Source of the DNA: Perkinsus marinus ATCC 50983
Taxonomy: Eukaryota; Perkinsozoa; Perkinsida; Perkinsidae
Assembly: GCF_000006405.1 (NCBI RefSeq)
Contig: NW_003207677.1
Span: 375,102-439,101 of the forward strand
Direction of reading: 5' to 3'
Length of the DNA stretch: 64,000 nucleotides
The notes below the pieces were generated by a model. The model saw nothing but the letters and a program-made list of their open reading frames with translations. It ran no database searches and was not told the origin of the DNA. The first letter of the stretch is position 1; each line of letters opens with the position of its first letter. Shown one piece after another: positions 11,964 to 21,741 of this stretch. A program made the position numbers and the translations under genes.

Positions 11964-14441
11964 TCACAAAAACTCAGCCGACTTCCTATGGACAGTGACC
12001 GAGGTCGACGAAGTAGAGAGTGTACGTTGCCGCATACTGGCAGGTGTAGTCAGACCACCCACTGTAGGTTCATCAATACGTGGCGTTGGGTCGAGCAACA
12101 CAGGCCTGACATCACACACATAAACGGTTGTCAACTCGCAAACTCCGTCCCACCCGAGATCCCCAGATGTCTGCCGGCCCGTATCGAAATCTACCGCGCC
12201 TAGGTCAGTAGTGTACGCACGGCGACGAGTCGTATGCTGTCTATGATCTGCCACGGAAGGTGCGAGGACAAGCTCTCAGTCGATGGACTCACTATGCTGC
12301 TTGTGGTAGCGGACAGCGCGGCCATCACGCATACGAGCTGGAAGCTGTTGAGGGGGGTCGAGAAGACCCTCATCTGCTGTGATCGAATCCAAGCGCTTCG
12401 GTCTCCTAAGGGCACAGATGGGGCCTATTGCGAGTGTGAAATCATCATGTACATCATTTATACCAATAGTTTATCAAAGGATACCATAGAACATATCTCA
12501 TATGAATATCTCTATTTCGCATTATAGAATTCGTGATACAAGGGCTATCATATTCGTCGATACGTGTGAGAAACTGACCTGATGGCTCGGGCGTAGTACT
12601 GAGGGCGAAGTCCTGTATTGAGAATTCTATCAGAGGGAGTCCAATGCTGAGGTGGTGGACGGGACAGCACGGTGGCATTCGTGTATTGATAATCACCGAC
12701 ACCATCACAAGGTCGAACCGGAGTTCCCGTGCTCGTCTCTGGAGTTAGTGCGGCAAAATTGTTATAAAAATATTCATCACAAGTTTGACGATTCACACAG
12801 CTCAGGTTGAGCGAGATCTCTTGGTCTTGTTGTTGGCGATGGTGATGGTGATGCAAAGAGACTCTGCTGCCATCGTCGTTGACGACGATAGGACGGTAAC
12901 TCTCTGGCATGTCGATAACAGGTGAGTTATGATAGTGTGCAACATTGGCTTCAAATCCTGAGCAGGTCATTCACACACACAGATGTAGAGAGTATCCACC
13001 ACCTTGGACCCGAGCCCAACAGACTTTCAGCCGCTTCACGCACCATGCTTCACCCAAATGCGACAGGGACACATCTGATGACAGGGAACGAGTACATCGT
13101 ACATATGCCATCAGTAGTGCTATGTCACCGTTGAACTTATTGTAAAATTCGTCGACATACTCAGGTCTACGCAGATTGATAAATGCGTATCCGAGATTGT
13201 TCCCCGACGAAAAATCCAAAGGGGCGTAGAAAAAATCTATTTTGGACCTGATGCCAAACACAATTCGTCATGATGAATCGATGAGCCGTACTGAAATCCC
13301 ATAGACAGTAGGGCATCTAAAACTCTCATCTGGCCCATAGAATAGGGAATATTCCGCAGCATCACAGTGGACCGAGTATCTACCACGTAGCAGCATCATA
13401 GCAACAACTACTCAATCCTGTACAGAGGTTATCTCGCCCTGTAGACGAAACTCATTGGCAAGATGAAAGCAGACAATTTAGAAGGTTAAAACTGATGATT
13501 CCTCGTGAGCTAATGTGCATCGATGCGCCGTGTTGTCGTAGTAGGCGCTGGAATTCAATCTCACACACAGAGTTCAATCGTGTGTTCTCATACCTGTTGA
13601 TGACGGCGGGCCATTACTATTCCCTATAAGACTGCTGGAGTTAACTCGATCGTTATTATTGGCTCGAGAACCGGTCACAAGACCACGTGACGAACGGCGA
13701 CTCCGGTAGTTGTAGTCGAGGCCATTAACGCGACCAGTACGGGTAGGCGAATAGGACAAAGTTTGATTCATAGTCTTGCTCATCTTCACACCAGAGGGTG
13801 TCAAGGAAGCCCCTAAAGTCAAACAGGTTCTCTCTCAAACTAACATGCAAGGAAATCTAGGAAATGCAACCATTCTCACCAGCTGACGGTCTGCGGTCCG
13901 ACATTGTTGAATCCTCGCCGCACACAGGTGAACTATACTGAGGACTACCACAAGTCATTTCGCATACGGGGTTTCCATCGAAACAACCTGAACCAGATCC
14001 TCAACAGAGACTACGATGACGTAGTCACTCACCGTCAATGGCGCATTCAGGGCTAGAGTCGTTGACAAGTTCACAGACTCCACCCTTTAGAGCTGCAGGA
14101 CAACTCCTCTCTCTGCGATAGGCCGAATTGTACTGTGTTGGCCAGCTTCGTGTATGCTCGAATGCACAGACAGGATTAGAGGCATGATGGATGAGTTCTA
14201 GAGGACTCTCCTCGTCCGAGTCAGCGCCAATTACTCCTTCAACAGGGTCCAAGAGCCGCAGTGATATGAAGGTATTCTTCAATTCAAGAGTGCCGACACC
14301 TTTACGCCGGGTCCACGAGTTCGGACTGACAACAAAGTCAGGTTGTTGGTCATTGAGACCACCATCGGTTTTGTCACAAGCAGTGACGACCATGTCCTTG
14401 ACACAGGGCTGGTCCACAAGGCTATCGCTAGAGGGGTACAT
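11964..14441 (-). CDS. Mei2-like RNA-binding protein
   Basis: Mei2 proteins carry a distinctive C-terminal RRM and act in meiosis or differentiation in fungi and plants. Nine exons (14,441-14,033; 13,987-13,880; 13,812-13,594; 13,379-13,292; 13,247-13,129; 13,074-13,003; 12,957-12,579; 12,405-12,293; 12,247-11,964) give 596 aa. The RRM_2 hallmarks are all present across exons 4-6: TVMLRNIPYS (RNP2-like), KIDFFYAPLDF, NLGYAFINL (RNP1-like), EFYNKFN, W......K, CWARVQG. Before it lies a Ser/Asn-rich region; after it a His/Gln-rich and proline-rich tail without known domains. Four of the eight introns are 44-45 nt. I see no second RRM. The family is certain from the RRM; a meiotic role is inference. 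Confidence 0.88.
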
Positions 14442-14690
14442 TAGGCGTATGAGAGGGAGATGTTCTTGACGACACTTAATTGGCTGAGGTTAGTTGAGAC
14501 TAGAGAGTAATGTAAGCCGATACAATACTCGGTCGACGAAGAATACGATACTGACAATAAGGAGGCAAAAGCACCTGAAATCGTTATAAATACCAATGGC
14601 GACAACACAAGTGAAAATAGTGACAACTATGGAAAAACATCGACAATAACATGGGTGTCCTAAAAAAACAACCAACGACATCCTATAGCA

Positions 14691-15292
14691 CTATGCTAGA
14701 CTCCTTAAGACTGCCAGGATGATCAACGTGATCCCACGCGGAAGCAATTTCTTGGAGTTTCGAGGCCAGCAGTTGGCTCCACTTAGGAGTGCTACAAGAG
14801 AGTGAGTGAACATGTCGTGCACGTTGATGAAGGCATTTGTCACTGATATGAACCCAGACTGATTAGCTGTGGATTTTGATGAAAGAGCACGAAAAGCAAT
14901 AGCCATAACCAGGCCACACAGGGCTACGGCTCTGATACTGTAGTGCTCTGCCGCAACCGATCTTCACCAAGCAATAGAGAGGTAGTACCAGGCCGACCTG
15001 GCTCGGGTCAATGCCAGCTGGGAATGCACTGTGCATGGTCTGGATGAGATTTATTGCAATAGACCGTCCAGAGCGAGGTTCCCAGCTGCTGAGGGTACTT
15101 CTGGAGACGTGCTCTGGTGCCACATAGGATGACCAGAACCAGCTGGGGGACCGGCAGTGTTAGACATGATAAACAGGGACCGAGGTCGAGTGGTAGAACA
15201 GTTGGAGATATTTTCCAGCAAGGATGACGTGTTGTCTTGAAGGGTCCACACATATGTTGTGCATGTAGCTGCAGAGTATGCAACAAAAAACG
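14691..15292 (-). CDS. unidentified membrane protein, 5' end not found
   Basis: Three coding segments on the minus strand (about 15,292-15,181; 15,142-14,989; 14,945-14,691) join in frame through 38- and 43-nt introns to TAG 14,691. The N-terminal part reads IAFFVAYSAATCTTYVW, a likely membrane segment, followed by an N-glycosylation-rich stretch (NTSSLLENISNCS). A second hydrophobic run (IRAVALCGLVMAIAF) and a third (LIILAVLRSL) follow. There is no in-frame ATG at the front, so an upstream exon is missing. It lies directly between the MMPL transporter and the Mei2-like gene on the same strand. Family unknown. Confidence 0.45.
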
Positions 15293-15416
15293 CTATGGAT
15301 CAACGGCACTTGAAATTCAAGATAAAAATGGTGGGGAAAACGGGTATCGAAAAAGATGCCAAAAACTGGAAATTGTGTCTTGAATAAGGAAAAAAAACTC
15401 GAAATAATATTGAAAA

Positions 15417-17900
15417 TTATGGACTATTTTTGGGGTTGCATTCACTTTGCTCAGAATTGATGCTTCCTTCGCGATCGAGAATAGACCGAGCATCGTTGCA
15501 AGTAACTTGAGGCGACTTCCTTGGCCACCAGTTGAGCCGACCAATAACCCTTAGCAGTGCCGGTGTCACTATAGTGCGCATTATACACGTGTCAAACAAG
15601 ACCGCCGTGACCAGCAGGACTCCCGCTTGGTTAATTAGTGGCATCGATGCGAAGAGAAGACCGCAGAAAGCAATGGTCATGATGACTCCAGCCATTGTGA
15701 TAACAGGTCCAGTCTTCCAAACACCAACGTGTACCGCAGCCTGATCTGACAGACCATTATCGTGCTCCTCGACAACTCTACCCAGAAGGAATATCTCATA
15801 GTCTAGGGCCAGGCCGAGTATGACTGAGAACCCCAGTGTTGCTACAGTGTACGATATGTCAGTACTGACGGCTGGAGATATGGCTTCAATATTGAGAAAC
15901 CTAAACCACCCCATCTGTTGGCAACCAACCAGCATACCAAATGCCACTATAAGAGTGAGAGCGATAGTTACGATGCTCCTTAGTGGTATCATTACAGAGC
16001 GATACGTTACTCCTATAAGAAGTAAACATGTAGCCGCGGATGCGCCCGTGAACTGAGGAATGCTCTCGACCACAGCCGCGTTGAGATCGGCGACTGTGAC
16101 ACTAAGGCCTGCGATCCAAACCTTGACCACGTGACCATGCTTCTCGTTCTCTTTAGCCACCAAGTCGCGCAGTTGACCCAGAAAATGGGATGCCTCAGCA
16201 GAGCTCGGACGTTGTTCTGATATGAGAGTAGATAAGAGAGCTGTCCGCTGTGCATTAGCGCTCTTATTAAACGCTAGCTGCAGTGCTTGACATGTCGGCA
16301 GTGAACATGACGGCTTCAGTAACTCTTTCACCATTGGTAAGCTCAGACTTATAGGATCCTCTCCCGTTATTTTCGAATATAGAGGTCCTATTAGGGCACC
16401 ATGCTTCTGCCTAGCCAACAGCTGTGTAGCGATGCTTTCACAGATCTCCCTTGAAACGGACCAGTACGGTTCTGACAATACTGTCGCCGCTGAAGTCGAT
16501 TCAAAAGCCAACATATAAGGAGCAGTAATCCCTTCGGGGAAGCTTCGTGCAATAGCGTTGCCTACACGCTCCAAGCTCGACCCTCGAGGATCGAACTGCT
16601 TAACATCACCAGTCAGCCGCAGATGCGAGCTGGACCAACCAAAGAGAGCCGCTAACATCAAGACTCCGATGAGGGAAGGGATGAATGCCCATCTATTGGT
16701 TACCAACCGACCCCAGCGGAACCACAAAGGAGGGTCGAAGTGAAAGCATTTTCCAACTCTGCTACCACTGCGTTTATCGCAACAGTGGGACGGACAGTTG
16801 GTAAAATTGGTGAAAAAATTAGGAAATGTTATAATAAGTGTTGGGATAATCATAAGGTTCAATGAGAGCGAACATAGGACCGACACCATGAAAACTAACG
16901 CCAACGCTCTGAAAATCGGCACCAGCAGAATCCACACGAAACAAGAAAATAGTATACCTCCTGAGCTGACTATAATCATACCGCTGAAGTACAGCATATC
17001 GATACAGGCCTCTCGTACGCCCTTCTTCCTAATTATGATTTCCTCGCGGAACCGAGTGAGAAGAATAAGCGAATAATCAATGGACAAAGCCAATACGATA
17101 GCAGCCATCATTATGGGCGACGCCGAGTCGGTCTTCATGAGCAGACTGATGAAGTATACGCATGTAGCGCAGACTGATAAGCTCAATATAAGTGTACACA
17201 ATGGTAATAGTAGTAATCTCCATGACTTGAATGCAATCGCCAATGCAGCGAATGCGAGGGGGATTACAAAGACGTGTATTATCAACAAATCGTGCTCGAG
17301 AAGAGCGGGGGCTTCTTTGATGAAGGCCCTAGGTCCACTGAAGTGGGCCACGAGATCAACTGCCCCGAAGCGTTGACCGAGCATATGGAGAACATCTTGT
17401 TCTTGGCGATAAACAGAATCAATTGTCCAAGTGACGGGGAATAGGACTGTTATGATGGAGGATCGATTAGATTCCGACATGAAAAATGCCGATACTCCGG
17501 GTAGAACCTGGGCGGAAAGATAACTCTCAATCTCGACCTCAGGCGAGTTCTTCCAATATTCTTCTACCACGCCTACGACTTCCTTTATTAAACCGTTAGT
17601 GAAGAAGTCGCCTCCAGTGTGAGCCGGCAACTCAACGAGGAGCACTTCAGGAGCAAACTCCTGTTCTTCGCCATAGAGTCGTACCAGCGCCCGGCCTGCC
17701 AAGGCACTCCCAGAATTCGGCGGTGCTGGCAGATTATTATCTATCTTGTCGTAGATATGTGTCGCACCATAAATGCATACCCCTAGGAGGACCACCCAAA
17801 ACGACAACAATACATACCGGAACTTTCGCAAAAGGTCGAGGTACATCCCAACACACTCCCTTGCACTCGGCAGAGACAACAAGTGTGGCGAACAATGCAT
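15417..17900 (-). CDS. MMPL/RND-superfamily transporter
   Basis: A single uninterrupted frame of 827 aa. RND/MMPL proteins export lipids or hydrophobic molecules using ion gradients. Topology fits two repeats: one N-terminal membrane helix (RYVLLSFWVVLLGVCIYG, residues about 29-46), a large luminal loop, five helices at about 205-385, then a second helix plus loop and five helices at about 620-790. The MMPL signature is present in repeat 1 (LALSIDYSLILLTRFREE) and in repeat 2 (LGLALDYEIFLLGRVVEE), both with the Asp-Tyr pair of the proton relay. The second Asp-Tyr block, the 12-helix layout and length are more like bacterial MmpL than sterol-sensing Patched/NPC1. It is the longest uninterrupted host coding frame in the window, among genes that are mostly multi-exon. 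Substrate unknown. Confidence 0.9.
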   Translation of the reverse strand: MHCSPHLLSLPSARECVGMYLDLLRKFRYVLLSFWVVLLGVCIYGATHIYDKIDNNLPAPPNSGSALAGRALVRLYGEEQEFAPEVLLVELPAHTGGDFFTNGLIKEVVGVVEEYWKNSPEVEIESYLSAQVLPGVSAFFMSESNRSSIITVLFPVTWTIDSVYRQEQDVLHMLGQRFGAVDLVAHFSGPRAFIKEAPALLEHDLLIIHVFVIPLAFAALAIAFKSWRLLLLPLCTLILSLSVCATCVYFISLLMKTDSASPIMMAAIVLALSIDYSLILLTRFREEIIIRKKGVREACIDMLYFSGMIIVSSGGILFSCFVWILLVPIFRALALVFMVSVLCSLSLNLMIIPTLIITFPNFFTNFTNCPSHCCDKRSGSRVGKCFHFDPPLWFRWGRLVTNRWAFIPSLIGVLMLAALFGWSSSHLRLTGDVKQFDPRGSSLERVGNAIARSFPEGITAPYMLAFESTSAATVLSEPYWSVSREICESIATQLLARQKHGALIGPLYSKITGEDPISLSLPMVKELLKPSCSLPTCQALQLAFNKSANAQRTALLSTLISEQRPSSAEASHFLGQLRDLVAKENEKHGHVVKVWIAGLSVTVADLNAAVVESIPQFTGASAATCLLLIGVTYRSVMIPLRSIVTIALTLIVAFGMLVGCQQMGWFRFLNIEAISPAVSTDISYTVATLGFSVILGLALDYEIFLLGRVVEEHDNGLSDQAAVHVGVWKTGPVITMAGVIMTIAFCGLLFASMPLINQAGVLLVTAVLFDTCIMRTIVTPALLRVIGRLNWWPRKSPQVTCNDARSILDREGSINSEQSECNPKNSP

Positions 17901-18034
17901 GGGGAATGCTATAAAGACTCAACTAAAGTGACCATCCCCTTGTCAATGCAGTAATACAGCATTCACTAACTTTTAGCCCAGCTCCCACAGCTCCACTACG
18001 ACCCGCTGAAAATATGAAACTCCACTAAGATGGG

Positions 18035-18134
18035 NNNNNNNNNNNNNNNNNNNNNNNNNNNNNNNNNNNNNNNNNNNNNNNNNNNNNNNNNNNNNNNNNN
18101 NNNNNNNNNNNNNNNNNNNNNNNNNNNNNNNNNN
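18035..18134. other. assembly gap (100 N)
   Basis: Exactly 100 N, the usual placeholder for a scaffold gap of unknown length. Gene order across it is not proven by sequence. Confidence 0.99.
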
Positions 18135-18135
18135 C

Positions 18136-18312
18136 AACCCATCCTGCACGCGTGCTCAACGGGCTGATCTACGGCCTATGAATGTTGTTCATCGTGAATC
18201 CTCGAACATGTTCATGAATCAACAAGCAAGGGCTCAAGCTCATCAAATAGTGACCTCCGGTCAACTATGGTTGGCAGTTTACTCAGGTGGCAAATCCCAT
18301 ACAATCAAGTGA
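18136..18312 (+). CDS. possible 3' end of a gene cut by the gap
   Basis: A frame open from the gap edge to TGA 18,310 encodes 58 residues including MNVVHRESSNMFMNQQARAQ and LWLAVYSGGK. No start, no known family. It may be a last exon or an accidental frame. Confidence 0.25.
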   Translation, partial: NPSCTRAQRADLRPMNVVHRESSNMFMNQQARAQAHQIVTSGQLWLAVYSGGKSHTIK

Positions 18313-19971
18313 TTTGAAGATATTTCTTAGTGGTGATAAGTTCGGGTTAGTCGTAATCTATGACTCGTTGATGAATCAACTGGCATCCCCGTGATGAAAC
18401 ATATCATTCTCCACGGTTCGTCAGATCAAGAGGCCAGTCACGGTATGTGGGCCTGAGGATTCCTCAGTGAGGAACATTCATGGTCGCGAGACAGCAGAGC
18501 TGTTGTTGTGGTCTTGTTAGACTTCCTGAATCTACCAAAAGATACATCAGATCGCATCTACAACGAGGAGGTCCTGTTGGAGATAGAGCGGTGACGCAAA
18601 TTTGAGTATCTACACAACGGTTATGGAAATCGAGTCCTCAGCGGAAGCGGCTCTTGCGACCCTGAGCGCGGCTTCAGTGCTCTGCAGCCTAGCATTCGCC
18701 CCCAGACTAGGAACAGCCTGCCGGGTGACAACCCTGACGCCGCTCTGTCGTTGTCTATTAACACACCTGTTGCTTGCGAGGAAACCTGTTGCGTAAGTTT
18801 GCTCAACAACCACCAAGGGAAAGAGGGCGGAATACCAATTGCAAGTTCCTCGGCTGAGGAGGTTTTGTGTACGACGATGCAGTGCATCGTCGGGTGCACG
18901 GATGCACCGGATGCACTCTTCCGGGGAACGATGACGAGGAGCACGAGTATAATCTCATGCTTCAGTTGGTATATCTCATTATGGAGGAAAGTGATGACGA
19001 TTGGGCGACTTGTTTGTAGGCTAGAGATGATAAGGCGGCACCAGGTGAGACGGCTAGAAAACGGGCAGTGGAGACTTCTCCCTAATGGTGACTCTTAGTT
19101 ATCTGAACGGTAAATTCTATAACTTTTCCGCTCCATGAGTTTCAAGTCTTAAAGGCCTCTTGCTGTCAATGATGAATGCGGTTCACGCACTCTAACGTTC
19201 TGTACAACGTACATAACACAATCGGAACCCAACGACAGCATTTTCCTTACTTCTCGTTAGACCAACACCGTGTTGGTCTAACGAGAAGTAAGCTACCGTG
19301 TTGGCAACACGGTAGATTTTCCATTTCAAACTCCATCAAAAAGTAAAGTATTTGTAGCCCGCGAAGTCGAAGCCCCTCATAAGGAATGCATTATCAACGA
19401 TACTCGCTCGCCACGAGCTAGCGGCTCATGTTAGCAAAGACGCACGAAGTGATCCGGGCGGAGGAGGAACTGAACACCCCATGCACAAAAACCCTCCCAG
19501 TATTCTAATTCAACTGCAGGCGGCACCGATTCGATCATCATGAAACTAACTTAGTTCTAACAACACAGCAGCAGTATCGCCAATTTTCGATAGTTCAGGC
19601 CGAAATCGAACCGTACGAAAGCAAGCAACGTCATCATCATCGACCTTCAATTCACTGGCAGGTTATTCACCTTCTTAACGACTGCAACCTAAAGATAGCA
19701 ACGACATGCGGAAAGCGCTACGCGACCCAATCTTACCGCTTTCGACCAATCTGTCCAATTGGCAATCTTGAAATACACGTCGGGTTTAAGACTAATCCCC
19801 TTCTTCGTAGCGTTGCCCCTGAGATCAGCAATCGCTCCCCTCACGAGGAACACACAATTCCTTACTTGAAGTATGAGCGGATGTCAACTAAGTACATGCC
19901 CTTGAACGAATATCTGACATGGAGCAATTACTTCCCCATGGCCAGCGAGAAATGATGATGATGACGTAGTA
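18313..19971. other. gene-poor stretch with hairpins
   Basis: No coding exon I can support. Contains the paired hairpins at 19,246-19,315, described separately, and a lone B-box-like GGTTCGATTTC on the minus strand near 19,605. Confidence 0.5.
19246..19315. repeat. two adjacent perfect inverted repeats
   Basis: 19,246-19,292 is a 23-bp perfect stem with a single central base (left arm CTTACTTCTCGTTAGACCAA plus CAC). 19,293-19,315 is an 11-bp perfect stem (CTACCGTGTTG), again with one central base. They abut without spacer and share the CCGTGTTGG core. Confidence 0.95.
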
Positions 19972-20115
19972 TTACACCTTCAACTTCAAGCCCTTATCGA
20001 TTTCCATGATAATAGCACCGTCGGGGTCGATGAAAGTGGAATCATTTCGAAGCACTCCCGTAAGGACCGGCGACTTAGCTCGGCCACCCTCATCCAGCCA
20101 TCTGAGACATATCAT
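19972..20115 (-). CDS. possible terminal exon, family unknown
   Basis: A minus-strand frame from ATG 20,115 to TAA 19,972 reads LRWLDEGGRAKSPVLTG, then NDSTFIDPDGAIIMEIDKG. The composition looks coding but I cannot connect it to upstream exons or a family. Confidence 0.25.
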   Translation of the reverse strand: MICLRWLDEGGRAKSPVLTGVLRNDSTFIDPDGAIIMEIDKGLKLKV

Positions 20116-20330
20116 TTCGCTACAAACCACTTATGCCCGACAAAGGGAAGCTCCACCTTATAACTATTCGGAGATTCTTCCCGCACGCGATTACTATCAG
20201 AAATAATTTCTCTACTATTGTTGCTCCTGGTTGATCTCATAGTTCACCCAACAACGTCTACTTAGTCGCGGTGTCGACGATGGATATTAGCAAAAATTGA
20301 CTGACCACACCTAGAGCATGCGTGCTATAG

Positions 20331-21528
20331 CTAATGACGAATATTGGAGAACTGCAAGATAAGAACACAAGTTCTACTTCGCTCAGCAAAAGACAAAGTG
20401 GAATCCACGAAGTGAATACATATTTCTCTGAATGTAAGAACCACAGCGGAGTGCCTCCCAAAACTGACTTTAGAGCGGCTGTCACCATCTCCTGCCGTGC
20501 CATTGTTTTCTCGTACTTCTCAACGTTGAGGAAGACACCTTTCTGTGTGGGCTTGCGACCTTCATCAAAATACCTGTCAATTACAGAAAATTGCTGCTGT
20601 GAGAGTTGCATAAAAATCTACTACTTCCTTATATCCATAAACACCATGCCCTTCCATAACTTAGCCTTAACCTTCACGTCATCCGTCACGCGCCACACAA
20701 ACTCCTTCTGATCACCCTCGCCAGTTGCAGCCACGTACCTATTCAACGTCAAAATTCACCTACGTCCCACTCTGGTCGAACTCCAAGTTTGAAACTCATC
20801 TGCTGATCGGAAACTGTGCGTACACATACGTACACATAGACGCACGCGTACGGACCTACGCCCGCACAAAATAAGACAATGCTCCCCGACCCACATCGCC
20901 TTTTCCGACTCCTCCCCTGGCTGCACCACTTCTACAGCTGATGATGGTCGAGCCTTCTTCTTGGCTGGAGTAGGGGTCTCCTCAGACTCAGAGGAATCAG
21001 AATCCGAGTCAGACGATGATGATGATGACGACGATTCATCACTTGATGATGATGATGATGACGAGGAGGAGGCATCTAAACCGAATAACGCATCCCTACA
21101 GTGCGAACCGAACAGTTATGCATATCTAGATTTCCGAGATGGCTTTCTCTAATTCGGGAATACGACTATAGACTACGAAACGCTCCTAAACCGGTGATGT
21201 CCACAGATTTACCTTGTTAGCCTGCTGACTTTCGAACTCTCGAAAATTGAAGGTGTTGAAAATATTACTTTGCATAACAGTTTGGTTCACATGGTAAACT
21301 TCACGTTGACCATATACGAAACAGATAATTCGGGAAACAACAAGGCATTCAAATCAATGTCGCCCTCGAGGCAAACTCCCAAGGTGTGCCCCCTTTCAGC
21401 GGCTATACGGAAGGACACGGACCCGTCTTACCTTCTTCCTCTGCTCTCTTCCGTTTCACGGGCTTCACCGGCTTTGTCGGAGGTTCCACTGCTGTGGTCT
21501 CATCATCATCCGGAAATATGTTGTCCAT
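20331..21528 (-). CDS. PC4/Sub1-type transcriptional coactivator
   Basis: PC4 binds single-stranded DNA and bridges activators with RNA polymerase II. Exons 21,528-21,432; 21,075-20,895; 20,738-20,625; 20,573-20,465; 20,351-20,331 give 173 aa. The C-terminal PC4 fold is clear: VKAKLWKGMVFMDIRKYFDE, then GRKPTQKGVFLNVEKYEK. The N-terminal half is a nuclear-looking tail: KPVKPVKRKR, a long Ser/Asp run, and TPAKKKARP. The last tiny exon (SFSNIRH) is less secure. The first intron (356 nt) is long for this window. Directly upstream of the start codon, on the same strand, lies a tRNA-like T-arm motif. Confidence 0.82.
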
Positions 21529-21529
21529 A

Positions 21530-21585
21530 TCGACAGGCGTGGGAATCGAACCAGGGTCGAGAGTACGTTAGCAGAGGCTGGTGGG
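21530..21585 (-). repeat. tRNA-like T-arm motif before the PC4 gene start
   Basis: Read on the minus strand the motif CCTGGTTCGATTCCCACG sits about 12-30 nt upstream of the PC4 gene's start codon. It matches the B-box pattern GGTTCRANNCC, but the T stem is only partly paired and no acceptor stem is visible. Confidence 0.4.
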
Positions 21586-21741
21586 CACACACCACGCAGT
21601 CGAACAATCAAACTATCCATCACACCAAGCCGACCTTCCCTCGAACGCCGATACCATACCAGTCAATGAGAAAATATATAATTCAGCCATATAATGTACA
21701 GCAGTAGATGCAATGCAGAGTTATCGCCTCCTCACAAGAAC

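Noticed and set aside
15532-17376. Several 60-98 aa plus-strand frames across the MMPL gene
   Set aside because: All are antisense shadows of the 827-aa transporter.
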